NCBI GenBank assembly: GCA_002352705.1
Contig: DEIW01000133.1
Coordinates: 1 to 12,050, forward strand
Direction of reading: 5' to 3'
Length of the DNA: 12,050 nt
Source: Bacteroidales bacterium UBA2764
GTDB lineage: Bacteria; Bacteroidota; Bacteroidia; Bacteroidales; Paludibacteraceae
This document shows, one piece after another, positions 8,901 to 12,050 of the stretch; position 1 is the stretch's first letter, and every line of letters starts with the position of its first letter. Under the pieces are notes generated by a model. That model did not search any database, was not told where the DNA came from, and was given only the letters and a program-made list of their open reading frames with translations. The position numbers were made by a program, and so were the translations under genes.

Positions 8901-9013
8901 GCATAGAGTCCGCTGAGGCTAACGAGGCTCCGCGCAAAGTGCTGATCAACGGCGAGCTGTTCATCCTCCGCGGCGAGAAGATGTACGACGCAAAGGGTCA
9001 GTTGGTGAAATAA
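2918..9013 (+). CDS. Giant secreted InlB-repeat / cadherin-like surface protein
   Basis: This is a 2031-residue secreted, almost entirely beta-rich protein. The ATG at 2918 follows the leader pattern GCTT-ATG; the in-frame ATG two codons upstream is less likely. A signal peptide is visible: a hydrophobic core TSTLLLLFTFAIG (33-45) with cleavage after VWA (47-49). The N-region is unusually long at about 30 residues, and internal Met codons at 14 and 32 are alternative starts. Regions in order: a beta domain (50-220); Ig/PKD-like repeats (225-375); three cadherin-like sandwich repeats (537-790); InlB/Listeria-type repeats ending in AQW, AKW or AKY (931-995, 1001-1070, 1309-1380, 1531-1602); another cadherin-like repeat (1604-1690); a jelly-roll-like segment (1697-1838). 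A Bacteroidales C-terminal module starts YPRDVTEGRYGTICLP (1841) and ends KVLINGELFILRGEKMYDAK (2007-2026). The tail resembles sorting signals of Bacteroidota secreted proteins. Role as adhesin or glycan binder is inferred. Confidence 0.88.
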   Translation: MKTNFLSKAYGGVMEARHRLYGLGLPRQWKVMTSTLLLLFTFAIGNVWAADPVENVGTYSTQVISADGTTSTWTFITPGSQVTIPTSPAETEDNDIIFHPGGGSKMKFSSRNGLSWSGNSDGYIYVPAGAAGSISMTVKSASDSRWLQLYVDGVDQGSTKRLWSKEANPATAARGPRTFTFTSSDLTTKGEKTYLHLKDNNTEMKIATISITLTTGTYITPDCEDPETALSLSSNAAATVYVGDEITFSTSGGNGGTITIAGAASETISDGKWTATEGEHTFTASQAKNGDYCGQADELVLTVNPKTPVTEVTIAGETAGYLNDEVTFTATAEYATSYRWTIDGVAQLSTTATMSFTPTTAKACSIICEARNDFNDPGDWIASTAHTYTASKLCGELIKIVQNGQSDGNVTGILTGTKDVKLSSGTSEYDEKTGRKIGSNDYWLGVKELSKPLRAGDVATIFVTTVSAKLQLFADKGTTLIGEMESGVVQGENEIVLNSSATGATAIYLYRTSTTGSDMNPFVHSLSVSRSCTESDDCSISDVTINGESITPVGKVYSYEVAAASALTEVAVTYAIHPLATASPTSGFNVAVPAAGDPANTQTITVTAEDGTHSDTYTVSVTKAATASDVVTLDALAVTGYTLAPTFDAATLAYTITKAYGTADPTADKVTYTKSEEAQTVDVVYDGTNHKFVVTVTAEDNTTTQDYEITINEAEAPKSLSRVLFSNGFDAFIDNTNHTVKAYYLAGATAPTATTITAGAGTAGELSEGKIRVTGADDSYVDYIVTLAEVTPNTTTVAEEAAAGEFAGDEAWVKNGLLVYGNAAGYSTGDKWYVNRRLKKGTDSEDDQRVIAGWVRSYFFVGNASKFIMTVGGNRNLDYTIDGGTPVENVNVETLEIALTKGNHMIEIVSHQQSGDCRLSAPKLVELPASHTVTYMPGDGTGSWVVDDDAIEVADCPNTFTAPTGKIFNGWKDGDNNDVEVGAAVTTDMALTAQWINHYAVTFYMNGHGDAIDPQDIKEGAKATKPADPVVMGFDFGGWFTDAACTAGNEFDFETPITAATPLFAKWTEFEGCALLYPALSGDALHVGDNVAVQTGSAGGSIAVVGMKEEGSIAYDANGLSLNGGGADVISVTLNNDIAVGTKISVTLVAANTGSRGLNLLNATGGKVKGGTKLGWDDATLGEVGTFSYTVEASDGLEGTNIFRLQRNNSVYLQCVKVESCGAAITYHNLTSEVNIAGKGTVTLGASSVREGYTTTATYSEIDPLYEFVNWTVSGAGASIADASANPATITMGTEDAVVTLNLRLIPVKFTVEYYDGATLMGSEQVAVNENPTASEIVTAKRHYTFLGWSDTDGGDVVALNTITRAEAGTVKLYAKYEAVVCPTSGTIFSMESDEAKKPASTVTIAKDASIDLAEYATISGGNAMIINGETSGKDAISTDGEFLLKATKEVMKIELNCVLQEGDIIRILDNSAKLVISTSNAKTGTYQAFADKNTHEFAVTAAWAGVDDIYVLYDGSSLKFTKVYVIRPAKYTVSFNLMGHGSAIADIANVLEGSKITAPTAPTDEDYSFAGWYKENTLANEWKFDVDVVEANTTLYAKWLDKSDATLKSLKYGSTDIALEDGVFEYNIALAAATVAVPALTAVTNNPAATAVVTDDDAFDGDGKATSTVEVTPQKEGAAHLTYTVNFSKLAALPQVNVTGFTTWNFSAGGSTTLTNQSDVVLANLPGINNDENFNSQALLGSFNKMEGTYFQGSKLSFTTEVPGKLTITFRGTNGNTRHLQACVGDGETVVADWVYNSSSTSQTKTIFVPEGKVTLKAFEGETPNNARIYNMTFNATPDYPRDVTEGRYGTICLPNSGVMTGADIFEIAYFEPSSSKIFFDQIVNGVMEAGMPYIFLPKAGATQLGVFYTDEANASAGHHNGLYGSYAQTELGTDGSNYILLNNQYCQVINERVYVGANRAYIKLNEVSGTAVAPAPGRRRISMSVQGEQFATGIESAEANEAPRKVLINGELFILRGEKMYDAKGQLVK

Positions 9014-9014
9014 A

Positions 9015-9060
9015 GGCCCCACCCCGGCCCTCCCCATGAAGGGGAGGGTGCTGGGGAGGT
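9015..9060 (+). repeat. GC-rich palindrome after the surface-protein gene
   Basis: An 8-bp stem CCCTCCCC (9028-9035) pairs with GGGGAGGG (9041-9048) around the loop ATGAA. The pairing extends outward through CCCCGG (9022-9027) against CTGGGG (9051-9056) with one wobble and a small bulge. It begins one base after the stop codon and is far GC-richer than its surroundings. It has no U-tract, so it is less likely a simple terminator than an interspersed palindromic element or an mRNA 3'-end stabiliser. Confidence 0.65.
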
Positions 9061-9065
9061 TTAGA

Positions 9066-9089
9066 GAATGAACGAATGAACGAATGAAA
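9066..9089 (+). repeat. Octamer tandem repeat GAATGAAC x3
   Basis: Three adjacent copies (9066-9073, 9074-9081, 9082-9089), the last ending in A instead of C. They lie between the GC-rich palindrome and the 40-codon ORF, 12 bases before its start codon. The copy number could vary by slippage and change the spacing upstream of that ORF. Confidence 0.8.
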
Positions 9090-9101
9090 GGAAACGCAAT
9101 T

Positions 9102-9224
9102 ATGAAAAAGAAAATATATAGCCAGCCGGCCGTGGCGATAACTGAGGCATTACAGCCGATGACGATTGTATGCGCAAGTATCGTTCCGGGACCACCGGCA
9201 CCGCCTGACACCATAGGCGACTAA
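9102..9224 (+). CDS. 40-residue small protein of MKKxYxxP type, Pro-rich tail
   Basis: This short ORF begins MKKKIYSQPAVAITEALQPM and ends in a proline-rich tail PGPPAPPDTIGD. The opening (lysines, an aromatic residue, then P and a valine/isoleucine stretch) matches a pattern I know from many tiny, poorly described Bacteroidales proteins. Their middle is mildly hydrophobic and their C-terminus divergent. There is no convincing signal peptide. The single cysteine (MTIVCAS) does not fit a lipobox, because V and not G/A/S precedes it. It lies 88 bases after the surface-protein gene and ahead of the operon terminator, so it is probably co-transcribed with that gene. It could be a secretion-linked accessory peptide, a precursor peptide or a decayed end. 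No function can be assigned. Confidence 0.6.
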   Translation: MKKKIYSQPAVAITEALQPMTIVCASIVPGPPAPPDTIGD

Positions 9225-9233
9225 CCTGGGCTC

Positions 9234-9249
9234 ACATCCGCAAGGATGT
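9234..9249 (+). other. Small GNRA-tetraloop hairpin
   Basis: ACATCC-GCAA-GGATGT forms a perfect 6-bp stem with a GCAA tetraloop. It sits 9 bases after the 40-codon ORF and 6 bases before the terminator. It probably belongs to the 3' untranslated region and may stabilise the transcript end. Confidence 0.55.
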
Positions 9250-9255
9250 ACAGAT

Positions 9256-9294
9256 CATCAAAGGCAGCTTCACGGCTGCCTTTGATGGTTTTTT
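9256..9294 (+). terminator. Strong intrinsic terminator (twin hairpin, copy 1)
   Basis: A perfect 13-bp stem, CATCAAAGGCAGC (9256-9268) with GCTGCCTTTGATG (9275-9287), has a 6-base loop TTCACG. A T-run follows directly. It closes the surface-protein/small-protein transcript. The identical stem recurs at 9929-9960 with a different loop. Confidence 0.88.
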
Positions 9295-9305
9295 TCGTCA
9301 AAAGA

Positions 9306-9337
9306 TTTGCATATTTGATTTTTTTGTAGTAAATTTG
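9306..9337 (+). promoter_or_regulatory. Bacteroidota-type promoter of the DUF4160-DUF2442 pair
   Basis: TTTG at 9306-9309 and TAAATTTG at 9330-9337 match TTTG-N20-TAnnTTTG. Transcription would start about 20 bases before the ATG at 9365. The -33 region lies in the 12-mer TTTGCATATTTG, which recurs at 10223-10234. Confidence 0.75.
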
Positions 9338-9364
9338 CAGCCGAAATAAAAAATATGACAAGTT

Positions 9365-9655
9365 ATGCCGAAAGTGCTACTATATACAACAGCAAAGATT
9401 GTCTGGACGTTCTTGTTTTACGGGACAGACGTTAATGAGAATCGGGCGCATGTGCATGTCGGTAAAAAAGGTACTCAGGATTTTGCGAAGATTTGGTTAG
9501 AGCCCAAAGTAGAACTGGCAAAAAAAGGAGATCTGATGGATGCACAGTTGAAACAGTTGTTGGAAATAGCAGAGGAAAACAAAGACAAATTGCTCAAACA
9601 ATGGCAGGTTTTCAAAAACGGCGGTAACGTAAGGATAATTAAAATCAATAAGTAA
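9365..9655 (+). CDS. DUF4160-family protein
   Basis: This 96-residue protein has the DUF4160 pattern: an N-terminal strand MPKVLLYTTAKIVWTFLFYG, then the conserved D-x-N-E-x-R-x-H-V-H-V segment (DVNENRAHVHV, about residues 22-32). Next come AKIWLEP (41-47) and a helical end with IAEENKDKLLKQW. DUF4160 genes are commonly paired with DUF2442 genes and have been suggested to form TA-like modules, but their biochemistry is unknown to me. The DUF2442 ORF starts one base after this stop, so the two are co-transcribed and probably translationally coupled. The start at 9365 is the first in-frame ATG after the promoter. It looks complete. Confidence 0.8.
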   Translation: MPKVLLYTTAKIVWTFLFYGTDVNENRAHVHVGKKGTQDFAKIWLEPKVELAKKGDLMDAQLKQLLEIAEENKDKLLKQWQVFKNGGNVRIIKINK

Positions 9656-9656
9656 T

Positions 9657-9926
9657 ATGGCACAGATTGAAGGATATTGGGATGTAAAACCCACAATAAG
9701 CAAAGTTACTTTTCCTGCAAGAGGGAAATTCCAAGTACTGCTGAAGGATGGTAGGCAAATCACAATGCCAATCTCCGCATTCCCGTCCATTAAGAAAGTG
9801 CCTGTGCGTAGGCGCAAGAACTGGTATCTGATGGGCGGAGGCTTTACTTGGGACGAGTGCCCGGAAGTAATCCACGTAGAACAGATATTAGGAAACTACG
9901 CGCAATATAGCCATGAAAAGGTATAA
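9657..9926 (+). CDS. DUF2442-family protein
   Basis: This 89-residue protein has the DUF2442 layout. An N-terminal part about the substrate-like strand (KFQVLLKDGRQITMPISAFP, about residues 25-44) is followed by a basic linker KKVPVRRRKNW. The C-terminal segment GGGFTWDECPEVIHVEQIL (61-79) matches the family's typical ending, in which the domain closes with W-x-E/D-x-x-E-D/H-I. It directly follows the DUF4160 gene (1-base gap). The pair is likely one functional module, perhaps with this protein as the DNA-binding or neutralising half. That role is inferred from gene pairing only. A hairpin begins two bases after its stop. Confidence 0.8.
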   Translation: MAQIEGYWDVKPTISKVTFPARGKFQVLLKDGRQITMPISAFPSIKKVPVRRRKNWYLMGGGFTWDECPEVIHVEQILGNYAQYSHEKV

Positions 9927-9928
9927 TA

Positions 9929-9960
9929 CATCAAAGGCAGCTTTAGGGCTGCCTTTGATG
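9929..9960 (+). repeat. Twin hairpin, copy 2, after the DUF2442 gene
   Basis: The arms CATCAAAGGCAGC (9929-9941) and GCTGCCTTTGATG (9948-9960) are identical to the terminator at 9256-9287; only the loop (TTTAGG) differs. On the + strand it is followed by AAAAATTT, not a T-run, so it is a poor intrinsic terminator. It may act as a 3'-end hairpin for the DUF pair or be a duplicated boundary. Confidence 0.75.
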
Positions 9961-9985
9961 AAAAATTTCGTAACGCTAAAAGACT

Positions 9986-10152
9986 ATGGCAGAACACGAG
10001 GCGATAAAATTATTTGAGTCCCTGCACGTAGCGCCAGTACTTACTGGGCAGTGCTCAAAAAGAGACTTACCGCAGAAGGTGCAAATGAGATGCTTACAAA
10101 TTGTAAGCAACTGAAATTGCAGGCGGCGGATGAGTTGCCGTTTAAGAAATAA
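9986..10152 (+). pseudogene. Remnant of a BRO-N / phage-antirepressor-type gene
   Basis: Two frames carry pieces of one family. From the ATG at 9986 the sequence starts MAEHEAIKLFES, the usual opening of Bacteroidales BRO-N-domain proteins. In another frame it continues ASTYWAVLKKRLTAEGANEM followed by LTNCKQLKLQAAD, the conserved core with YW..LK.RL..EG and the T-N-C..LK..AAD motif. After AAD it jumps to ELPFKK and stops at 10150-10152. Intact proteins are a few hundred residues long and include a DVADTE segment that is missing here. At least one deletion plus a frameshift lies near 10030, and a second deletion lies after AAD. Its function is lost. BRO-N proteins are usually DNA-binding and linked to phages or mobile DNA. 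Confidence 0.7.
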
Positions 10153-10447
10153 GCATCCACGCGTTGGGAGAGGGGCAAAATTACTATGATTGACGAGCAA
10201 AATAAATTTATTTGCCGATTTATTTGCATATTTGAAAATCAAAGTACTTCGGACTCCGCCTTGCTCTATTTGTTCTATGTGTTATACTAATCCTCCGAGT
10301 GGGAACTCGTCGGGTATAACACTCGGAGTGCCATCCGAGGCACTCCTTCACCAGCCCGAAGATACGTTCGCTCAATTTAGCGAACTCCAACTAAATCGTC
10401 AAATAAATATGCAAATGCAAGCATTATTCATTTTTTTTGACGATTTA
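10153..10447 (+). other. Palindrome-dense noncoding element
   Basis: About 300 bases without a credible gene. It holds the near-palindrome GCAAAATAAATTTATTTGC (10197-10215) and a 9-bp outer stem, GTGTTATAC (10279-10287) with GTATAACAC (10314-10322), around CGAGT/ACTCG. A hairpin GGAGTGCC-ATCCGA-GGCACTCC follows (10325-10346), then GTTCGCT-CAATTT-AGCGAAC (10366-10385). An 11-bp inverted pair, AAATCGTCAAA (10393-10403) and TTTGACGATTT (10436-10446), closes it. CTCCGAGTG (10293-10301) can instead pair with CACTCGGAG (10320-10328), so alternative folds compete. It could be a MITE-like interspersed element or a structured RNA. A 93-codon frame across it is not convincing. Confidence 0.65.
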
Positions 10448-10479
10448 TTTGGTAATTCAAATTTTTTGTAGTATCTTTG
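10448..10479 (+). promoter_or_regulatory. Bacteroidota-type promoter of the RhuM-PLD gene
   Basis: TTTG at 10448-10451, a 20-base spacer, and TATCTTTG at 10472-10479 match the Bacteroidota consensus. Transcription would start near 10486, leaving an unusually long leader of about 175 bases before the ATG at 10662. Confidence 0.75.
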
Positions 10480-10530
10480 CATAAAGTTTCAAAAAGACGA
10501 AGTACCAACGGTTAAGACACTAATATCGTT

Positions 10531-10626
10531 ATGAAAAAACAATTCTTCTATAGCATTTATTCGACAACCTCTCTGATAGAGGAGAAGAATTTTACACCCA
10601 TACGTACGTGCGCGCTATCAATATAA
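10531..10626 (+). CDS. Possible 31-codon leader peptide upstream of the RhuM-PLD gene
   Basis: The first ATG of the transcript opens a 31-residue frame, MKKQFFYSIYSTTSLIEEKN then FTPIRTCALSI. It resembles no protein I know. Most of the frame lies within two RNA hairpins, and its stop (10624-10626) falls in the loop of the second one. Its position, 35 bases before the main gene, suits a translated leader that affects folding, but chance is equally possible for so short a frame. Confidence 0.35.
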   Translation: MKKQFFYSIYSTTSLIEEKNFTPIRTCALSI

Positions 10627-10641
10627 TAAGGTAGTGCGCAC
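10541..10641 (+). promoter_or_regulatory. Two leader hairpins ahead of the RhuM-PLD gene
   Basis: Hairpin 1: AATTCTTCT (10541-10549) pairs with AGAAGAATT (10583-10591), with an inner stem CCTCT/AGAGG (10568-10572 and 10578-10582) stacked on its 3' side. Hairpin 2: GTGCGCGCTATC (10608-10619) pairs with GGTAGTGCGCAC (10630-10641) in a 12-bp stem with two G-T wobbles and a 10-base loop. It ends 20 bases before the main start codon. There is no U-tract, so control of translation or stability is likelier than termination. Confidence 0.6.
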
Positions 10642-10661
10642 TTCATTTAGATAAGAGTAAT

Positions 10662-11552
10662 ATGGCGGATGAACCGGTAACATATAATAGCACGGAAAAT
10701 GTGGTGGTTTATAGTAGCGCAGACAATGCCGTGCATTTGAATGTGCAGTTGGCAGACGAGACGGTATGGCTGACACAACAGCAAATGGCGGACTTATTCG
10801 GGGTACAGATTCCCGCAATCTCCAAGCATTTGGCAAACATATTTCGCGAAGGAGAACTCAATAAGAATTCAGTTATTTCCATTTTGGAAAATACTGCCAC
10901 AGATGGGAAGAAATACCGTACTATGTTTTATAATCTGGACGCGATTTTATCAGTCGGTTACAGGGTAAATAGTGTGAATGCAACTCGCTTTCGTCAATGG
11001 GCAAATCGTATATTGAAAGATTATCTGCTACGGGGATATGCACTCAATCCGCACCTCCGTTATATGGAACAGAGGATAGATAATAAATTACAAGAGCACA
11101 CTACGCAAATACACGAACTGCAAAACAAAGTGGATTTCTTCATCCGTACGTCATTACCTCCGAGAGAAGGAATTTTTGTAGATGGACAGATATATGATGC
11201 ATACGAATTTATAGAGAGACTTATTAAATCGGCAAAAAGGTCTATATTGTTGATAGATAATTATGTAGATGAGTCGGTATTGACAATGATGAGAGTGAAA
11301 TCCCCGGGAGTGCATGTAGAGATATACACGAAAGAAATAACCAGTGTGCTACAATTGGCGGCGAAACATTTTAACGCGCAATACGGAGATTTGTTATTAT
11401 ATGAAACGAAAATATACCACGATCGTTTCTTGATTATAGATGACGAGATGATATATCTGATAGGTGCATCATTGAAGGATGCAGGAAAACGACTTTTCGC
11501 ATTCACCCAAATGGATCCCTCGCAGATAAAAGCCATTAAAGGGAGATTATAA
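10662..11552 (+). CDS. RhuM-family DNA-binding protein fused to a PLD-like domain
   Basis: This is a 296-residue cytoplasmic protein with two halves. Residues 20-130 match the RhuM (virulence-protein) family: a helix-turn-helix-like segment VWLTQQQMADLFGVQIPAIS (36-55), then NIFREGELNKNSV, the characteristic FYNLDAILSVGYRVNS (89-104), and FRQWANRILKDYLLRGYALN (110-129). A short coiled linker (135-160) leads to a C-terminal domain beginning IFVDGQIYDAYEFIERLIKS (171-190) and SILLIDNYVDESVL (194-207). A phospholipase-D-like HxR/Kx4D motif follows as H253-D-R255-FLII-D260, then LIGASLKDAGKRLFAF (266-281). Only one HKD-like copy is present, with arginine at the usual lysine position, so an active site would need a dimer. 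This fusion is recurrent in mobile and defence-type gene neighbourhoods. A nuclease or phosphodiesterase activity steered by DNA binding is inferred. It stands alone behind its own promoter and structured leader. Confidence 0.85.
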   Translation: MADEPVTYNSTENVVVYSSADNAVHLNVQLADETVWLTQQQMADLFGVQIPAISKHLANIFREGELNKNSVISILENTATDGKKYRTMFYNLDAILSVGYRVNSVNATRFRQWANRILKDYLLRGYALNPHLRYMEQRIDNKLQEHTTQIHELQNKVDFFIRTSLPPREGIFVDGQIYDAYEFIERLIKSAKRSILLIDNYVDESVLTMMRVKSPGVHVEIYTKEITSVLQLAAKHFNAQYGDLLLYETKIYHDRFLIIDDEMIYLIGASLKDAGKRLFAFTQMDPSQIKAIKGRL

Positions 11553-12020
11553 AAGTCAAATAATAGGTTTTGACCAACCATAGTGCTTCTTATCGGCACT
11601 TAAAACAGGATAAGAGCGAACATTGACATTATGAAAAAGACAGATAAACTAAGCACTTTGCAATTTACGCAAGTAGCGTAACGCAATTTGCGTAATTGGC
11701 TAAAAGGGTTCTTTTGCCCCAAACTTTCATAGCAAAACACCCCAATTCTTCAAGACAAAATGCCCCAATTCTTCAAAATGGCTACAGCTCAATCGCAATT
11801 CGCCAACGGTCAGTACAAATCCCATGAAGAAGTGATGCAACCACGCCAAATCCGGCAGTGCTAAACGCACGTTTTGAGAAATAACTTCATTCAAACGTAA
11901 TTTATCAGTCAGGCACGGCAAAATGCTGTGTCTGTCTTCTTTCAGTCTTATTCATTATGTCAAAAAACAAATATTGTTTTCGGCTCTTGGTTGAGTCGGA
12001 GATGGCAAGAAACAATTAAC
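11553..12020 (+). other. Intergenic stretch with palindromes and no convincing gene
   Basis: About 470 bases follow the RhuM-PLD stop. They include the weak pair GTCAAA/TTTGAC (11555-11574). Three copies of GCGTAA/TTACGC in alternating orientation occur at 11665-11695, including the palindrome ACGCAA-T-TTGCGT (11681-11693). A hairpin AAAAG-GGTT-CTTTT lies at 11702-11715. A direct repeat CCCCAATTCTTCAA occurs at 11740-11753 and 11763-11776, and a palindrome AAAACAA-ATA-TTGTTTT at 11964-11980. Short frames at 11632 (16 codons) and 11760-11864 (34 codons, with GQYKSHEEVMQ, faintly like an antitoxin tail) cannot be supported as genes. I find no TAnnTTTG promoter for the gene that starts at the window edge. 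Confidence 0.5.
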
Positions 12021-12021
12021 A

Positions 12022-12046
12022 TGTTTAACTTTAAAATATAATAATT
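12022..12046 (+). promoter_or_regulatory. A/T-rich leader of a gene starting at the window edge
   Basis: TGTTTAACTTTAAAA (12022-12036) and an A/T run lead to an ATG at 12047, three bases before the end of the window. The motif TGTTTAACTT is shared with leader copies 1 and 2 (1131-1140 and 1516-1525). This suggests the next gene uses the same kind of start region as the surface protein and TA modules. The coding part is outside the window. Confidence 0.5.
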
Positions 12047-12050
12047 ATGA

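Noticed and set aside
9066..9089. CRISPR-like array from the GAATGAAC copies
   Set aside because: The repeats are contiguous octamers without spacers. No CRISPR repeat-spacer pattern exists anywhere in the window.
9102..9224. Lipoprotein reading of the 40-residue protein
   Set aside because: The only cysteine is preceded by valine and lacks a hydrophobic stretch with the G/A/S residue expected of a lipobox.
10190..10471. A 93-codon frame on the plus strand across the palindromic element
   Set aside because: It starts with TTG, covers several perfect inverted repeats that dictate its sequence, and has no recognisable protein pattern. The palindromes explain it better.
11727..11921. A 64-codon minus-strand frame (MPCLTDKLRLNEV...)
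   Set aside because: No promoter or leader is visible on that strand, the sequence resembles no family I know, and part of it is fixed by a direct repeat.

Overview
The window looks like the chromosome of a member of Bacteroidota, probably Bacteroidales. Promoters have the form TTTG-(19-20 nt)-TAnnTTTG instead of the sigma-70 form, Shine-Dalgarno sites are absent, and start codons lie in A/T-rich leaders. The gene families also fit: a giant InlB-repeat surface protein with a Bacteroidales-type C-terminus, RhuM, and DUF4160/DUF2442. No species can be named from the sequence alone.

Layout. Bases 1-891 are the 3' end of rpoC, closed by a hairpin (919-950). A Bacteroidota-type promoter (1070-1100) then opens an accessory stretch. 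Three toxin-antitoxin (TA) modules follow head to tail: an antitoxin with a truncated YafQ-like toxin (1157-1496), an apparently intact MntA-HepT pair (1631-2309), and an antitoxin with a PIN toxin that has lost its middle (2473-2868). Each begins with a copy of the same T-rich leader. Modules 2 and 3 share a longer leader of about 115 bp with two conserved hairpins. A fourth leader copy precedes a 2031-residue secreted beta-rich surface protein (2918-9013). A GC-rich palindrome, an octamer tandem repeat, a 40-residue small protein and a strong terminator (9256-9287) come next. I see no promoter or terminator between 1100 and 9013, so the TA modules and the surface protein may be one transcription unit.

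The right part holds a separately promoted DUF4160-DUF2442 pair (9365-9926), which lies between two hairpins with identical 13-bp stems, and a decayed BRO-N-type gene (9986-10152). A palindrome-dense noncoding element (about 10197-10450) follows. A second Bacteroidota promoter (10448-10479) drives a structured leader with a possible 31-codon ORF, then a RhuM-type DNA-binding protein fused to a PLD-like domain (10662-11552). The last 490 bases have no convincing gene. They hold palindromes and a leader that ends at an ATG on the window edge (12047).

Overall this looks like a turnover site for selfish or defence-type modules next to the conserved rpoC gene. Two of three toxins, and the BRO-N gene, are broken by truncation or internal deletion while the partner antitoxins stay open. 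The most unusual signals are the shared structured leader of the TA modules, the twin hairpins around DUF4160-DUF2442, the palindrome-dense element and the leader of the RhuM-PLD gene.
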